A stretch of DNA of 6,895 bases, from contig CAMCHA010000137.1 of assembly GCA_945874515.1 (NCBI GenBank), positions 1-6,895 of the forward strand, written 5' to 3'. The first letter of the stretch is position 1; each line of letters opens with the position of its first letter. The notes under the pieces are model-generated. The model did no database searches. It was given only the letters and a program-made list of their open reading frames with translations, and was not told where the DNA came from. Source of the stretch: Asaia bogorensis (GTDB taxonomy: Bacteria > Pseudomonadota > Alphaproteobacteria > Acetobacterales > Acetobacteraceae). Below, piece after piece: positions 6,179 through 6,895 of the stretch. The position numbers were made by a program, and so were the translations under genes.

Positions 6179-6895
6179 TCATTCCTGATCATCATCCATA
6201 TCATCGCCCCCGCGCCCTGCCTTGCAGAGCCCGCGGCGAGAGGTATTGCGGATGAAATGCAGCACTTCCTGCACATTCTTGTCATCCGCATAGCGCTTTT
6301 CGGCATCTTCAACACGTTCATTGAAGATGCCCGGTTCACGAAAGATTAGGCGAAAGGCGGCGCGCAACGCATGGATCTCTGGGCGCGAAAACCCGCGCCG
6401 CTTGAGGCCGATAAGGTTGAGGCCGATCAGCCGCGCGCGATTGCCCATTGCGGAACCATAAGGGATCACATCTGCCTCAATCCCGCTCATGCCGCCAAGT
6501 ACCGCCTGCCGGCCGATACGCACGAATTGATGGATCGCAGTGCCACCGCCAACAAAAACCGTATCGGCGATTTCCACATGCCCGCCCAGCATAACGTTAT
6601 TGGCCAGGATCACGCGATCCGCCAGGCGGCAATCATGCGCAACATGTGCCACCGCCATGATCATGCAATCTGCGCCAATGCTCGTGATTCCATCACCACC
6701 CACACTGCCGCGATGAATGGTAGCGTGTTCGCGGATTTGTGTGCGCGCGCCGATCTCACAGCGCGTCGGTTCATTCTTGTATTTCAAATCCTGCGGCGCC
6801 ATGCCGATGGTGGCGAAGGGAAACACCTTCACGCCCGCACCAAGACGCGTATGCCCATCCACCATCACATGCGCAATCAGTTCAACGCCATCTTC
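6179..6895 (-). CDS. lpxA: UDP-N-acetylglucosamine acyltransferase LpxA, N-terminus cut by window edge
   Basis: Visible are 238 codons plus the stop, open to base 6895, so roughly the first 30 residues lie outside. LpxA transfers a 3-hydroxyacyl chain from ACP to UDP-GlcNAc, the first committed step of lipid A synthesis, as a cytoplasmic left-handed beta-helix trimer. Hexapeptide repeats run through most of it. The catalytic pair lies in HVAHDC, with the base His (E. coli His125) encoded at 6637-6635. REHATIHRGS, GGGTAIHQF and GNRARLIGLNLIGLKRRGFS are characteristic LpxA stretches, the last being the family hallmark before the C-terminal helical domain (ending NTSRRGL). The protein then continues for about 14 residues into an acidic tail, GGDDMDDDQE, beyond where E. 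coli LpxA ends. The GTG at 6868 and ATG at 6865 are internal codons, because the repeat pattern continues upstream (ELIAHVMVDG). It leads into lpxI. Confidence 0.95.
   Translation of the reverse strand, partial: EDGVELIAHVMVDGHTRLGAGVKVFPFATIGMAPQDLKYKNEPTRCEIGARTQIREHATIHRGSVGGDGITSIGADCMIMAVAHVAHDCRLADRVILANNVMLGGHVEIADTVFVGGGTAIHQFVRIGRQAVLGGMSGIEADVIPYGSAMGNRARLIGLNLIGLKRRGFSRPEIHALRAAFRLIFREPGIFNERVEDAEKRYADDKNVQEVLHFIRNTSRRGLCKAGRGGDDMDDDQE

Overview
The window looks like an ordinary chromosomal housekeeping segment of an alphaproteobacterium. A Rhodospirillales/Acetobacteraceae-type genome is the best guess, from the moderately high GC content, the LpxI-type lipid A branch, a glnK-amtB pair and the sequence character of Der, UbiH and LpxA. 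The taxon is inferred from protein character, not from a marker gene. Coding density is high and no stretch over 300 bases lacks a gene. I see no rRNA, tRNA, CRISPR array, insertion sequence or phage gene.

Layout. (1) 1-236 (+) is the C-terminal end of the ribosome-assembly GTPase Der. (2) 312-1511 (+) is a 12-helix MFS transporter of unknown substrate. (3) 1657-2892 (-) is a UbiH/UbiF/Coq6-family FAD hydroxylase, convergent with the MFS gene. (4) 2893-3109 is a divergent, AT-rich regulatory region carrying a near-consensus sigma-54 promoter, a candidate NtrC box, a direct repeat and two perfect 8-bp inverted repeats. (5) 3110-3448 and 3487-4821 (+) are the PII signal protein GlnK and the ammonium channel AmtB, closed by a strong intrinsic terminator at 4847-4880. 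(6) On the minus strand, reading leftward from the right edge, come lpxA (6895-6179, N-terminus outside), lpxI (6138-5293) and gloA (5296-4901). lpxI and gloA overlap by four bases (ATGA).

How the genes work together. glnK-amtB is the classic nitrogen-limitation module: AmtB conducts ammonium and GlnK, uridylylated on Tyr51, senses nitrogen status and plugs the channel. The sigma-54/NtrC-like upstream region fits induction under nitrogen starvation. lpxA and lpxI carry out an early acylation and the UDP-diacylglucosamine hydrolysis step of lipid A synthesis. The place after lpxI where lpxB is often found is taken by glyoxalase I. The UbiH-like enzyme belongs to ubiquinone synthesis and shares only the divergent control region with glnK.

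I found no convincing new multi-gene system. The most interesting signals are in the glnK upstream region, with smaller points at the lpxI-gloA junction and in two convergent intergenic regions.
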